This document shows positions 1 to 12,913 of a stretch of DNA of 64,000 nucleotides, piece after piece. Below the pieces are notes generated by a model, which saw nothing but the letters and a program-made list of their open reading frames with translations, was not told where the DNA came from and made no database searches. The translations under genes and the position numbers were made by a program. The DNA lies in NCBI RefSeq assembly GCF_037126465.1, contig NC_088209.1, forward strand, positions 5,969,947 to 6,033,946, in the 5' to 3' direction. Position 1 is the stretch's first letter; each line of letters begins with the position of its first letter. Source of the DNA: Ornithodoros turicata (lineage: Eukaryota > Arthropoda > Arachnida > Ixodida > Argasidae).

Positions 1-2495
1 TTCCAAGCTGAGAGCCAGGAGGTGATCTCCACGCTAAGACCACTTTTCGATTCCTAAGCGTAGCTCGGCATGTCTCTAAAGATATCGTTTAGACCTATTG
101 TTGATGGTCATTGTAACTCGCTATCTATGAAGATCACTAGGCTCTTTGACAATGAAACACGTTGCGTACATGGACACGTATTTCATGCCCGCTATGCACT
201 GACTCCTCGGAAGCAGGTTAGGCTCGTGGCTTCCCGATCTCGCCCCTCTAAGTTGAATGGGAAATTGCCCAAGACGCAATTAAACTGAAATTAATGGGGA
301 AAGTGCTCATCCCCCGTAATAAATTAGTAACCATACACGCCCAGGCTCCTCTGGCGGTGCATCGTGAAATGCGCCAAATCTTTTTTTCTTCCTGTGCCAG
401 AATGCTTCGAGGCACTTCCATCACTGTAAAACTAAAAATTTGGAATTTTATTTAACAACTGAGCATACACAAATGAGCCGCTCACTGCTCAGTTCTTGGC
501 CGATGTCTTAAGGGTGGTTACTAAAAAGAAAGCGTTTCGGCAGCACCACCTGTTTACGAATTATTCAGCCGGGACGCTTTGTGAAACAGCTGGTATAATA
601 TTGTTGCCACACGCTCGAGTGTCAAGAAAATTAATTTTAGCAATGGTCAGATGCAAGTAACCAAAAAAAGAGAAAAAAAAACTTCATCAACTGACCTAAA
701 AATTGTTCTTAGTATGTGAAGGTGTTTCGGAAATACAAGTACTAAAGCAGATGCAACAACAAATGCAACAAAAGCTCAGGCATGAGGACATCCGTGGTGT
801 CCATTTTTGCACGTGTTACATGCCATTGATCAGCTGTGGGTGAAGCCTTTGGCTTATGAAAGGTGCTGCGCTAATTAGTATTGCCCAGTGCAGTGCCTGC
901 GTGTGCTTCTCAGTACTGTGTCATCCCTTGCTGATATTCCACGCATATCACGCAGCATGTCACATGATCACACACATCGTCATTATCATCCCGTCATCAC
1001 CTGATCTCTGCAGTTGGCTGCACATCTTGCCCTGTTTTTTGCAAATACTTCTCATGTTGCAGCACCCCAAAATATATTTGTGTGTTCCTTTTAAGGTGCT
1101 TATGAAACAGTGCACATTTATCTCGAACATGTTTGGGAAACATTTATCATCTCCCTGCTGTAAGAGCTCATGAGCGCTCGCTTAAAGTGGAACTCTGCTG
1201 TCACTCAGGTGGTTTGTTGTGTTTCACACTGCAATTGTTTGGTATGGAAAGCCTTAAAATGCGCTGTTTTTGTGCAACCCTCAAGAAAAGGGTGTGCTCT
1301 ATTCTTCTGATGTCAAAAATTGGGTAGTCATCGCGCATGTGATAGCATCACATGGGGTCATGTTCTGTGTTGAGTGTCAGTTTTATTCCCTGTTCTGCAC
1401 AATAATTTTATGTTTCGCAGTTGAGCTTACATGACATTGTGAGCACAAGCTGCGCGGCAGCTGCAATTTTGCAAACACGTACGGGGCAATACTGGAATTG
1501 GGAACAGAGTTCCACCTTATGCAGATATGGCAAGATGCTCTGCAATTTTTGTTGATGACATTCCTGACCAATGTCCATTTGAAATTACAGTGCAATCTGT
1601 GAGCTGTGTGGACGCGAAAAATATATAGTAGCAATGTGTATTCTTATTGTTGAAGTTGATTCAAAGTTATCTTTGCAAACAACTGGGGACAGGCTGCATG
1701 AAAATTTATTACAATGCCTCGCATCTGAAAAGGCTCGGGTTGAAATTATAGCCTCCATTTTGTAGTGTTCTAATCAAATCAAGCACTGTAACTGTAGAGA
1801 GTGCACACTGCAGGATTATTCGAGCAGTATGCTTTGTATACTTAAGGTAACCAGCAGTACGATGGATTGAGAATCATATACTGGAGCTATGCTCTTTATG
1901 GTGTGTCATTTAGTTGTGATAATTCTCACGATTGAAAATGCTAATTGACCAACTGTTTTTGTCTGGGCTGGCATTCTCTTTGTTGGGCATATCTTTCGTG
2001 AAGCTCCTGTTAAAAAAAAACAAAAAAAAACAGAATCACAGGCAAGGCATATGTGATGCCGCATCACAAGACTGCAGCTCTCCCTCTGACGTGCTAACCA
2101 CACACAGTAGTCTGCTGCCTTCATGTATTACAACAGGCCTAAAAGCGTCACAGTACTCCCGTAGTAAGCTTGTGCTGAATTTAGTTTGCTTACTGCAGTG
2201 GCACTTGCTACATGACCCACAATGGTGGCAATAAGTTTGAAATATGATACGTTTAAGTATAATGAAATAGCGCATTATTGTGGGCATTTTGAAAAATTCG
2301 GTTCAAAGCTATAACTGGAACATGTGAACGATCATGTGCGCGTAGGATAGAAAACATCGGGAGTGGAAGCGCCGCACCAACTGCGTCATCCTACACTCCA
2401 CCGTATTTCTTGCGCCAACCTGTGCCTGGGTGATGTCTTCAACGTCTTCGGGCATGTTGCAGGCTTTGTTTAATCAAAGGTGCCGCTGCTGCTGT
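1..2495. other. non-coding stretch, no gene seen
   Basis: AT-rich sequence with only short, unconvincing open frames on both strands. No recognisable domain, tRNA or transposon terminus is seen. If the exon at 14758 belongs to a plus-strand gene, this could be intron or upstream DNA, but nothing here shows it. Confidence 0.5.
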
Positions 2496-2631
2496 TCTCT
2501 CAACCTTTTAGTCTCCAACTTTAGTCAACTTTTAGTCTCTTCGACTCTAGTCAACTTTTAGTTTAGTTTCTCTCAACTTTTAGTCTCTTCAACTTTAGTC
2601 AACTTTTAGTTTAGCTTCTCTCAACTTTTAG
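2496..2631. repeat. minisatellite based on CAACTTTTAGT
   Basis: The word CAACTTTTAG, with TCTCTTC and TTTAGTC links, recurs about six times in 136 bases. The larger register (TCTCTCAAC starts) repeats at roughly 50-75 bp. It is imperfect and non-coding. Confidence 0.75.
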
Positions 2632-2750
2632 ATTTGCAACACAGGCACCTCCTACACCCGCTGTTCCTTCGGGCATTCGCCTGCGACAAAATCGAGGTCC
2701 TGGAAAGTAATTGTTCCGACGCCGAGACATACAACGGGACAAACGTCAGA

Positions 2751-2786
2751 ATATCTTGCGACAGATATCTTGCGACAGATATCTTG
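2751..2786. repeat. 14-bp tandem repeat, 2.5 copies
   Basis: ATATCTTGCGACAG starts at 2751 and 2765, and a partial third copy starts at 2779. This is a short perfect microduplication in otherwise unique DNA. Confidence 0.8.
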
Positions 2787-4289
2787 TCCTGATCACACGT
2801 CAGAGGTAGCGGGTCACATGGTAGCGGGTTTTTTAGGATTTAACCAAAAATATTCTAAACATACATTGGTTCGAGGAATTTGGAATTATCTGAAAAGCTC
2901 CGCTCTGGAGGGTCCTGTGCCCCGATGACACGGTTATGGGGTTCGTTTCCTTTGCGTTGAGATTGCTCCCGCGACAAGGAAGGGTGTATCTCTCGACCAA
3001 AGTCCACCCTGCATCGTCCGTGTAGTACGGGTGATCTTCATCTTTGCCTAGAGCCATCTCAACACTGCAGAGGCTTCCGCAAAGTGACATCGTATCTAGT
3101 GGCTCTACGGGACATTTGATATAAGGGCAGGTTTAAAGTTTACTCGAGGGTGCAGTGAACAGGTTGCACAAGAACGGTGCGCATGACACTTCAAACTGCG
3201 TTGGGGAGAAGCTGCAACACTGAGTTACTAGTGTGAAAGGAGGTACACTACAACTGTTTCTCGTAGCAGTTTGTGGTCTTCGTGACAGCATTTTGGGCCA
3301 TGTAGAAAGTGCCAGTGTGGCAGGTAAGTGAACAAAGTGTGGCACAGCTTTTTCCTAAGAACCTCAAAGCCTGGTGTAATACATGGAGGCCCAGGCTGTG
3401 GGCTATCACGTGACGTGATGCTTCTTGTTCCCCATCAGAGTTGAGGAGCTGAAAAAGAAACAGTACGACCAAATTCTGTAGTCGCTTGAATGACAGTACC
3501 AAGGTGAGCTACGTACTCGATTGGCTCCGCACGTGGCACGGAGGCCAACGGGCGACTCGTGTCAGCCCGCTCGGCACGTGCGTCGGCCTCTCGTGCCAGC
3601 CTCTCTCGTCTACTGTGGCGGCTTTCATGTGTTACCCTCGGTTCTGTTGCTACCCAACAAGCAGGATGCAGCCCGTTTAACGTACCACTGTGGTGGAGCA
3701 TCTTGCAAACGTTTGATAACCTTCCTGCTAACCCGCCCTTTTGCAGAAGTTTCGGTTAGAACTGCCTTCCCCGATCTTGCCAAGTTTGTTGCACCCGTCG
3801 CCTCTCACTCCAATGGGATGGGACTCTGGCTTGGGATTTGAACGACTCTAGCTTCTTGGGCTAAGGTGAACAACACACTTTGCTCTGGTGGCACGCTGCC
3901 TTCTGTTCTGTGTTTTGTAGTACCTTGCTTTTTTTTTTTTTTTTCACGTGTCTCTTTCTCTTTTGCTGCTCTTCTTTTTTTTTTTGCATGTTGCTGTCTT
4001 GTGCTGATCCGTTTGCGTGCGGTACCTGTCGGCTTTACATTTGCATGGCTCTGGCCTTATTTCCTCCTGATTCAGGCTGTTCTTGCTGATGGAATATATT
4101 GTAATGGCATATACAGAGGGTCAAACGCTCACGTCAGATTGTCATAGTTAATGCCTTAAAAAAGAAAACGACTGTGAAGAAGGATGCAGCGGTGTGAAGG
4201 CCTTCCCACAAGCAGCTGTGTCACGTGGTACCATAACTGCCTTTTAAGTGGCATTTTCTGACGTGCAAGGAGATATGGACACATACATA
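2787..4289. other. non-coding stretch, no gene seen
   Basis: Short open frames occur on both strands, including a GC-richer patch at about 3520-3700 and a pyrimidine-rich stretch at 3925-3985, but none shows a known domain or splice context. I see no supported feature. Confidence 0.4.
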
Positions 4290-5281
4290 TACCGTATTTT
4301 GTGGTGTATCACACGCACCCGTGGAAATAAGCGGGACGTGAAAAAACGCTGGCAGAGCGACAGGAAACTTTAAATTTCACATCATTGTTGGCGTCCACGG
4401 CAATCAAAGCTTGTGTGCGGTGTTTGAGTGTTTCTTATTACAGTTTACATCTACCATGGACGCAGTGTTTAGTTGAAGCCGTTGAACTCGGATCCGACAA
4501 AGTCGGTGTCGTACTGGTTTCCTTGCCGCTGTCAGATATCTTCTCAACAGTGCTAGTGTCCTGAAATGAGAATTTTAGCGAGCCTGTCGCCTCTGTGCAC
4601 TCTACGTGTACTCGTGCTTGACGTCTTATCATTCATTCCCCCTTTTTTCACCTAACATGACACTTAAATGATATATGCCAATGTTCAGCGGGTGGACCAA
4701 GGCTTGAGGCTAGAGGTCATGCGACATCTCTTTCAGGAGAAACTGTAACGTATTCTATGCATCAGTGTATAATGTGCACTGCCCCTTGGGAACACTCTTT
4801 ATAATTAGGCAGTGACTTTTTCGGGATAAACCTGATTCCGGCCGGTTATTCTCCCCCGAACTGACCTCCGACCAATTCGGGTTAAACCCGATTTCTCCCC
4901 GAATTCCAGTCACTATGAAATCCTCAAGTGACGCTTCCACTGGAGACAGACAAAGGTCGCCACGTGTAGCACATGAAAGAATGGGTCACTTACGTTCCCA
5001 GAAATGTACCCATGTGTGTCAGCACTGTCTATGCCTTCGGGTATTAGCGCTGGTAGGTCACCCAAAAAAAAGAAAATAAAAGGAAATGACTTAGCAGACA
5101 AGAGGAGAAACAAAAAACACCCGATAACACCCGAAGGCACAATTATAACCCGATTTCTTCCCGAATTACAGATTTAAAAATAGTGCCCGATTTTTACCCC
5201 CCCGAATCTGAGAAAGGCATATAACGCAAAAAAGTCACTCCCTATTTATAATGTGGGTGCTATACACCAGAAAATACGGTA
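4290..5281. mobile_element. DNA transposon relic with about 30-bp terminal inverted repeats
   Basis: The left end (4290-4320) begins TACCGTATTTT and continues GTGGTGTATCACACGCACCC. The right end (5255-5281) is its reverse complement with few differences: GGGTGCTATACACC followed by AAAATACGGTA. TA lies at both outer edges, which fits a Tc1/mariner or pogo-type TA target, although the TA could simply belong to the inverted repeat. No transposase frame remains, and nearly half of the interior is a later hAT-like insertion at 4806-5244. Probably a non-autonomous element. Confidence 0.65.
4806..5244. mobile_element. hAT-like non-autonomous element with 8-bp target duplication
   Basis: The element starts TAGGCAGTGAC and ends GTCACTCCCTA, so the ends are inverted repeats with one mismatch. 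The eight bases TTTATAAT flank it perfectly at 4798-4805 and 5245-5252. An 8-bp duplication with TAG...CTA ends is the hAT signature. The interior carries repeated words such as CCCGAATT and CCCGATTT in both orientations and no transposase. It is nested inside the 4290-5281 element and so is younger than it. Confidence 0.85.
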
Positions 5282-6344
5282 GTCTGCTGAGGAACGATGT
5301 TACATAAAAATGTCAGAAATTTGTAGCTTTACATCACGAAAGAACTGCCGTTCTCAGGTTGAACATGACTAGGGTCAAGTTTACCACTGCTTATGTATCT
5401 GAGTGCTATAAAGCTCAAATAAAATGAAGCCTTCGGTCAGTGTGGCACTAGATTGTGCCAGACATACGCATATCTCCAAGAGTCATGCACAAGTTCAGTT
5501 CTGCAAGTTGTAGTGCTGAACAGCAGTAATAGGATTTGTTGTGATACCATATTTGCTAGCATGGTTACCACGCTCCCAACGTGACCTTTGAAATCTTGGA
5601 ACTGTCCTGCGCGTGACAAGATGCGGGGCATGCAGGTTTACTCGGAACAAGGTTACACCTCATGTTCTCGGATTTTATGTTCTCCAAAATGGGCTTTTGT
5701 TTCAAGAACAGTAAAACGGGGTTGAATTGGGCGATATTGGCATGCCAGGTTTGTCGTTATCTCATCAGTAAGCCAGTAGATGCCGTCCGTGTATCTGTGT
5801 TTGTTTGTCATTTTCTTCGCACGCATTTCGTACGCCCCGATACCTGAGGCACGGCTGGCATGTACTGTACGGCAGAGGCCAGTGTCTTACAGCCTGAACA
5901 TACTTTCCGCGCTTAACTGACTTCGTCCCTCTATGATGCTGCCTCTCTGGCTATAACGAGCGCATTAATCGTGCAAGTAAATACGGTATGTTGCACATAT
6001 ACCTACAGCGTCCAGGCTACGGTGGCTTTCTGCCTTTCTGGTGCGCAACAGTTGAAAGTGAATGGGTGAGCCAGGAAAAAATTTTGTATAGTAAATGAAA
6101 TTGGGCCAAACTGATTATAGTGTTTATGAAGTGAATGACTTCCCTCGAAAAAGTCAGACCCTCTGTACACTTTTCGATAAAAGCGCTAAAATTAAACGCG
6201 AACGGACAGACGGCAAAGCGCTGACTGACAAACCGCACATTTAATTCGCAATCAAAGCATGGCAGTCAACGATATCGCAGTCCAGGTTTCTAGCGCATTT
6301 ATGGAAGCGTTTGACAAACTAGCCCAGTTATTAACGCTTTTTAG
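5282..6344. other. non-coding stretch, no gene seen
   Basis: Ordinary AT-rich sequence with short scattered frames. I see no domain, transposon end or RNA gene. Confidence 0.4.
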
Positions 6345-6495
6345 CAGTGGCGTAGCCAGAGGGGGATTTTGGGGGTTCAAACTTCCAAAATTTCACCTTT
6401 ATAGTGCATTTGGGAGAGGGGATGGGGAATCTTCCACCCCCATGTAAAGTCCCCATAGGACCTCTCCTGAAATACTTTTTCTGGCTATGCCACTG
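6345..6495. mobile_element. hAT-like MITE, 151 bp
   Basis: Ends are CAGTGGCGTAGCCAGA and TCTGGCTATGCCACTG, which are inverted repeats with one mismatch. The flanking octamers are CTTTTTAG (6337-6344) and CTCTTTAG (6496-6503), a target duplication with one substitution. The small size and lack of coding sequence make it a miniature inverted-repeat element. Confidence 0.85.
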
Positions 6496-6503
6496 CTCTT
6501 TAG

Positions 6504-8137
6504 TCCTCTGTATATGCCATTATATGCTGTATTCGTATTTGCAACCTGCCCAAGTATTTGCGGAAGCATTGCATTAGGGGTAATTTTTGCTTTCGCTCTA
6601 AGCATGCTAAACTTGCTGTGGTTGTTGTTACCTGCCCCTATTGCACTTTGCTAATGCACTGAGAGGTTTAGTTATTTGGCATAATGATGTCTTTATGACC
6701 CAGCCTGCACAGTCGCAGTATTTTTAAGCGAGACACACACATGGCATTGGTCTTGCGTAAATGTTGTGTAAGACTTTGTGTATGCTGGGATGCGAGGAGC
6801 ATTCTCTTGTTGCCCTCAGTTCTGTAATAGTGTGTGAGTAATGGGACCAGATGTCCCTATTTTAGGTGGGACAATCCCGCTTTTGTGGTCGTGGTCCCAC
6901 CAGCCTATTTGGGGATGGTGTTTTGTCCCATTTGTGGTTGGAACGATCCCCTAATGGGAAAAAAGATGTGGCAGAAAAAGAGTTTTCTACTCTCACATTG
7001 CCCTCTCCTGGCTCCCATCTTTCCACTATTAAGCCAATGGAACATTATGATGCATTCGCTAATAAGCCATCCCTATGACGGTACTTTGTGGATATTGCTT
7101 ATCAAGCTGCCTCAGTGGGAGGCGAATTATCTTGATACAGTGATCAACCATTGCGATGTTGACGATAACGATGAATAGGAAGTTCAGCGATTCAACAAGT
7201 TCGGGCACGATTTTTAGCTCTTATCCGTACAAGTGTGAGGACACAGTAAACAGAATGCATTCTGGTCAATGTGTTTAATATGCGCGCTCAGCAGTACGAA
7301 AATTGCAAACTGTATGGCTGTTAACCTCCAAGCTGCAAACGAAATGCAAAAGACAAAATACAATCTGGCTCAAGAATACAGACTCGTGCCCAAGATTTGC
7401 GCACACCTGTTACATCTGCCTCGTTAATGTTCAGCTAGACACACTTCAAAGGTTACTGCACAAACAATAAATAAACCAAAAAAGAACACCACTTAAAATA
7501 CGGGGAAATATAAGAGCAGTGGGAATTGGCAAAGTGAAATGTACGGTATTTGCTTTGCTGAGGCCCCCACATCCTGCCTTGGAGTCGGAGGAATATGGTC
7601 GCATTGGGTATGAGTACATTAATACTAATGAGGGCTAGGCATGTACATATTACTCTTAATACATTTGGGATTTGTATGATGTATTATACCTAATATAGGT
7701 TTCAGAACAGTATCTGTATTATGTATTATAATATGCAAAAACTCGTATTACAAGTATGATAATGCTCCAGTAATACTTCTGGGGTGTTGACATGTGGGTT
7801 CACCTTGTATGCCCTATAAGCACGGTGATAATCCGGTCAGGCGGGTCAGCACACCACACGTTTTAGGTCATCCGTTCTTTGAACACCTACTCCTCTGGGG
7901 ATTAGTCAGTGTACCCTCTTCGGTCATAAAATTCCCGGGAAACACAATAAACAATCGGAAGTGCTTCTAGCTTTACGTCCAAGGGTAATGTACGCACCGA
8001 GGCCGGCTTCTACGTCTGGTACGCGGGAAGTTTTTGCCCCCCCTCCCAGGAGTCTGCTCAGGAGGGACAGTTGCCCTCAACCCTGGCTAGTCTTAAAAGG
8101 GAATGCCACAAGACGTTTTTTGCTTCAGCGCACGGAC
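6504..8137. other. non-coding stretch, possible old transposon ends
   Basis: No gene is supported. A segment at about 6846-6990 repeats the words GTCCC and GGGAC in both orientations, as in the termini of some DNA transposons, but I cannot find the partner end. A run of TATTA-type words at 7610-7760 is AT-rich low-complexity sequence. Confidence 0.3.
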
Positions 8138-8268
8138 TAGGGGCGGATCCAGACCCTCGGTTTGGAGGAGGAGGGGGGGGGCAGTTTCTTTGTCAGAGCA
8201 CATAGTGTGGGGAGGGGAGAGAGGAAATCTAATGTCCAAATCCCCCCCCTGCCCCGGATCCACCACTG
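8138..8268. mobile_element. possible MITE with GGATCC-containing inverted ends
   Basis: The left end TAGGGGCGGATCC and right end GGATCCACCACTG are imperfect inverted repeats (CAGTGGTGGATCC when read inward from the right). G-rich and C-rich tracts lie just inside them. The eight bases on either side do not match, so no target duplication supports the call. Confidence 0.35.
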
Positions 8269-8504
8269 TCTCCAAAATTGAATTTTTGAGAAAATGTTAT
8301 TCAAGCCAAATGGTCAGTAACACATCTATAGTTTCATACAACAGCGCTGTTAATTGTGAAATAAATGTTGTGTACATCCTAGGCTTTTCAAAAAGTTATG
8401 AATGTGTTTGTTTATTACCGTAATTGTTATACATAATACAGTATTATACTATGTCCAAATTGTCATCACAAGTGATCAACCCTGCCCTTGTAAATCCTGC
8501 TGGA

Positions 8505-9145
8505 ATTGTATGCCCGGAAGGCAGTGCCTAGGGAACTGCCGCGGTTGCCTCCCTCTCATTCGTGGCTTGGAGGGGCTACGGAACCACCGGGGTTGTGCGC
8601 ATGTGGAATGACGCGGCTGCCGGACTTGTCCTCCATTCACCCATCGCCAGTCCGCTGCCGTCGTCGAGCAGTACTGGTCTCTTCCTCTGTTTTTTTTTTT
8701 GCTTCTTTCGTTTGTTTGCTTCCTTTTCTTCGTTTTTGCCCCTAGCTTGTGAACTTGAGAACCTCTGCTGCCCCTGTTGGGTGGGCACGGAGACTGATCC
8801 AGGATTTCTCCGAGTGGAGGGGAGGGGTCTTGTCTTGGACAGCATGCTGTTACGCTACCGAGGTCAATTGAAACTTTATGAAATGACTAAAATTGAGGGG
8901 GTCAGGACATTTGGACCCCTTCACCCCCCATAAATCCCGCCCTAGGTGGGAGGGAAGGTGACAACAACAGAACTGCTGTGTTGTCATGCGTTTTCACCTT
9001 CACGCTAAACAGGCATGTTGCAAAATTTTTGGGTGGCGTGATGGTTTGGGGTTTTTGCGAGATTTGTGTGCAGAGTGAGGGGAGAAATTCCCTGAGAAAT
9101 TCCCTGAGAAATTCCTGGGTGGTTGCACACATGCACAACACTTGC
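8505..9145 (+). repeat. interspersed repeat, plus-strand copy
   Basis: Sequence from GGCAGTGCCTAGGGAAC through a T-rich tract at 8690-8740 to the TTTGTGTGCAGAGTG block at 9064-9078 recurs in reverse orientation at 10285-10690 with the same internal order. This copy has about 180 extra bases (roughly 8750-8930). A triple AGAAATTCCCTG stutter lies near 9085-9115. The family is not identified. Confidence 0.6.
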
Positions 9146-9361
9146 CACAAGTCAAGTTACTTTTCTCAATAACTTTTGCTCGTTTTCAAACTATATTTTC
9201 TGATTCAAAATTATGAGTGACAACAGTCATCAACAGGTGACATAATTTGGCTTGCCAGCCTGACTTGATTGCTGATCATCACATTACGTAACCCAAGGTA
9301 TAGTCTGGTTTATCAGTCGTACAGCAACTAAACTCACTAAATCAACCGAATAAATTTATTT

Positions 9362-9957
9362 TAGGGGTGGGCCAACCGAATCCGCGAATTTTCAAATCCT
9401 AGGCAGGGATTCAAAATTCTGGAATCCAAATCCCAGTGCCCAAAACGGCGAATAGAATACTTCGAATCCACCAACCACATTTGTTTGTTTCTTTTTAAAA
9501 TAGGTGCCTCCAGTGTCCGTCGAAAGCCTCATTGGCCAGTGGGTGTTTTCTTGTTTGTTTGTTTACATTGCTCTGGACTGAAAGAGTTCATGCACAAACT
9601 CTCATTAGAAGTCTAAAGTAACATGGTTATGCGTTTGATTGTTTCTTAGTCTCTTGGAAAGAATTCGGACTTGAGTGTTTGTGTATTTCCTGTAGTCGAT
9701 GAACATGTTAAATAAATTACATTTAGGAAGAAGTATATGGGTACGTTTGCTCCTGAAAGTGAACTACTATTTAATTTGTTTCTCATTAAACAAAGACGCG
9801 AAATTCTGCTTCAAAACATTATTCAGGAAGTGTTATTCCCCTGGCTTTAAACCATTTTTTAATTTTTAAATAAAGGATTTGAAAGATTCTAAATTCGTAA
9901 GATTCGTGGATTTGCAGAACCTTCCTTGGATTCGGATTTAGAAAATTCTGGATTCGT
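9362..9957. mobile_element. possible hAT-like relic rich in GAATCC/GGATTC
   Basis: The left edge reads TAGGGGTGGGCC, a common shape for hAT termini. GAATCC words cluster inside the left end (9380-9470), and inverted GGATTCG / GATTC words cluster at 9870-9955. The matching right terminus is missing and the right edge runs into a TTTATTTATT stretch, so the element seems truncated. Confidence 0.35.
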
Positions 9958-10284
9958 TTATTTATTTATTCCTCAGTACCCCAAGTGTCCTCGTGGACAA
10001 GAAAAAAGTAATTGTAAAAGTACTGAGCCATTTTTGGAAGTGTATTTTTTCCGCTGGGGATACTGTAGCTGTAACTCAGATACTTATTAGAAGCAACTTT
10101 AGCAACTTCCTCATTATAGGCATTCTACCAGTAAAGCACCCATCCTCTTCTTTCTTTCCTTTTCTTTTTTTTTTTTTGACAAGCTGCACAGCTAATAGTA
10201 TGTCCATGTGTGACTAGCCTATTGTAATCTTTAGTCAGACTATCTTTGTTCAGCACTCCCATTATATTGTGCAGACCTGTGGCA

Positions 10285-10690
10285 AGTGTTTTGTTTGAGC
10301 AAACACCCAGGAATTTTCCCGGCCCTCTCCCTCACCCAAACACTCTGCACACAAATCTCACAAAACTCCCCGGTTCACCCCCAACCACGCAGCCTAAAAA
10401 ATTGCAATGTCGTGCCTTTTTCGCGTGCGTGCGAAAACGCACATGACAGCATGGCAGTAGCGTTCTGTTATGTCACATACTTCTCCACCCGCTGGGGGCA
10501 AAAACAAAGAGAAAGAAAAAAAGAAAGAAAAAAATAGAGGAAGGGACCAGTACTGCGCGACAGCGACAGACTAGCGGAGACAAGTCCGGCAGCCACAACA
10601 TTGCGCATACGCTCAAGCCTGGCATCCGTAGCCAATCTGAACAACGAATGAGAAGGATACCGCCGCAGCGGTTCTCTAGACACTGCCTTC
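10285..10690 (-). repeat. interspersed repeat, minus-strand copy
   Basis: This is the reverse-orientation partner of the 8505-9145 repeat: the GCACACAAATCTCAC block near 10346 and the A/G-rich tract near 10505-10540 correspond to the T-rich tract of the other copy, and the GGCAGTGTCTAG end lies near 10675-10686. Two inverted copies about 1.1 kb apart could pair. Confidence 0.6.
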
Positions 10691-10719
10691 ACCGAAACTT
10701 AGCTATACCCTTCACTCAC

Positions 10720-10899
10720 TCATTTCGCTACTTCGCAAACGATGCGTGTCTCGTGCATCCCGTTTCGATGAAACTGTCCACCTTCAGTCACCCATGACTC
10801 CCACAAATGTCTCAGAACAGCTTTAAAGCTGTGAGTGACAGATATGTCCAATGGTTGCAGCATTTTTGTCGTGCCGCTAGGAATGGTTACGGGCACGCA
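10720..10899 (-). pseudogene. pogo/Tigger-like DDE transposase fragment (C-terminal)
   Basis: The minus strand reads about 60 codons containing VTIPSGTTKMLQPLDIS followed by FKAVLRHLWESWV, ending at a stop near 10720. The proline-rich 'pG.TskLQPLDvsvnk.FK' motif is typical of the C-terminal end of the DDE_1 catalytic region in pogo, Tigger and CENP-B-like proteins. Upstream on the minus strand (to about 11145) I can only find interrupted frames, so the helix-turn-helix and most of the catalytic core are lost or unreadable. A sequence at about 11203-11232 (CTTATAAACCG then AAAAATATGGTA) resembles a terminal repeat. This is a fossil, not a working gene. Confidence 0.65.
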
Positions 10900-12646
10900 C
10901 CTTTTTTCTGCGGTTGCCTTTCATGGGTGACTTCATCAGCAGCATGGTCGCGGACTTCCGCCAGTCTCAAACTGACTTTTCAGTAACGGCGGAGTGCCCC
11001 AAACACCCGGCTTACTCCTAGTACCGGCCGGCGCTGTGATGAGAAGTAAAGTGGCGTTTTGGCTTACCATGCCGGAAGCAGAAGCCACTATCGTGGGTGG
11101 AAGATTGTGCGAGAAGACATTGGCAATAGTGGCGACACTCAGCAAAAAATCGCATATAAGTCACTCCTTTGTATAAGACGCATCATCAAAATATTCAGAA
11201 AAAAGCCGCGACTTATAAACCGAAAAATATGGTATGTGCATAATATTGAACACCCTGTCCCTAAAACCAGCATTTTAAAAGTTAGCTAATTATTCTTGGT
11301 AGCGGCTCTTATATTATTGCATAATTAATTGGGCAGAATGGAAAATCATCTCAGTTGTGACATCCTGTATATGTTCCGTCCAACATCAGATTGAGCTCGA
11401 AATGAGAAAAGTCTTTATACAGGGCCATTAACATCTATGAAAAAATTTATCTGAAGGCTAATTCCACCAAATTTGTAACAAGTAAGAAACCTTAGGATTT
11501 GATAAAAATAAATGTATTCGATAGCCTTAGTCAATGATTAAAAAAAAATCACCCAGTGCTGATCATAACTTTTTTTTATCGAGTTGTTAAATAAGATGCA
11601 CCGCATTTGAATAAATGAGGGATACATGCTTACACATTGGAAATGTGCGCATTATGAGTCGCATCCTTGCTCCAGCATTTGGATTTTTTTTTACTTGTTT
11701 CCAAGGAAAACTTTCTTCAGGCTAGTTACACTGAATTTCGAACAAGTTTGGTGGGTAACTCTACTTGGACACTTGGTTCTGCTATAGCAGAGGCAGTTAT
11801 TTCTTGAAAAATTGTACAACTCGTGACAGATTGTGAAAGTGGCCTTTTTGTTAGTGTTTCTCTTACATGACCGGTTCATCGCAGGAATGCGAGAGACCCA
11901 GCAGTGTCCTCATCATTAAAAGCCAATCAGTGACGTCAGTGACGTTCAGTGACGTCAATTTCCTTTCTTTTGTGCGCACAGAAATATGATTTTTTGTCAA
12001 TTTTCGGAAAGACCTGTCGCGCAGTTAGCGTACTTTGGACACTTGTAACATGAGCGCCGCTAAAATTATGGCACCAGTCTTCGATATTTTGTAGGACAAC
12101 ACAATATGGACATCTCGAACTATGGACGATTTTTGTGAGGACCAAACGTTTTCAATGCAATTTCGTCTGGTTAATTCGGTCCCCTGGTTTGTTTTGGTCC
12201 TCATGTCATGGCAAGAATGCCTTCGATGGAGTCGGTGTCGTAAAGCATGCTGCAACAATATACAACCTGCGCAGCAAAACAACTGACGCAATCACTGCTA
12301 CCTTGACTGACCCTGTGCAGAAAAAGGACTGAAACTGTGAAACTTGTTATGTATGTGAGATGGAGGACAGAACATGGAGAGGTTGCCTTCAAGAGAGTGC
12401 ACATAGATGTATACAATATGTTTCAGGAAAACTGGGCCAAAGTTTAAAAATAGAATGGTTCATTGCACACCAAAAAGATGGGCTGCATACGTTACCAGTG
12501 GCCTGAGGACACTCAAAGAATTTCTTTTGTAATTCATTAGTTAGTTAGTCGGTTCTTTAATTATGAGGATGAGAGCCAGAATGTCAATGAGAAAGTTGCA
12601 CCGGGCGATACAACAACACGAAACCTGTTGATTGCAACTTTTTACC

Positions 12647-12912
12647 TCTAGTGGATCCTTTTTTCCCTGGCTCCAAAGACTAACTTTGGGGTTTGCGAAA
12701 AATCGATGTGGAACCTGTCGCGGACACGCGGGGAGCGCCGGATCACAGCGCTCTGGAGCGTCCTGTTACTGAACGAAGACTATAGCCACAGCTCTCATTG
12801 ACATTTTGGCTTTGCATTGAATCCTCGAGCGTCTGCGACAGGTTCCGCTTCGGGTTTTTGCAAACCCGAAAGTTAGTCTTTGGAGCCGGGAAAAAAGGAA
12901 TCCATTAGAGGT
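12647..12912. repeat. inner inverted repeat I
   Basis: Arms of about 75 bp (12647-12720 and 12838-12912) start CCTCTAGTGGATCC and end GGAATCCATTAGAGG, and share CTCCAAAGACTAACTTT in opposite orientation. The loop is about 117 bp. It lies at the centre of the large palindrome and looks like a MITE inserted there. Confidence 0.8.
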
Positions 12913-12913
12913 A

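Noticed and set aside
6834..7178. A 114-codon plus-strand frame
   Set aside because: Its start lies in a GTCCC/GGGAC-rich transposon-like stretch, and the translation shows no recognisable domain.
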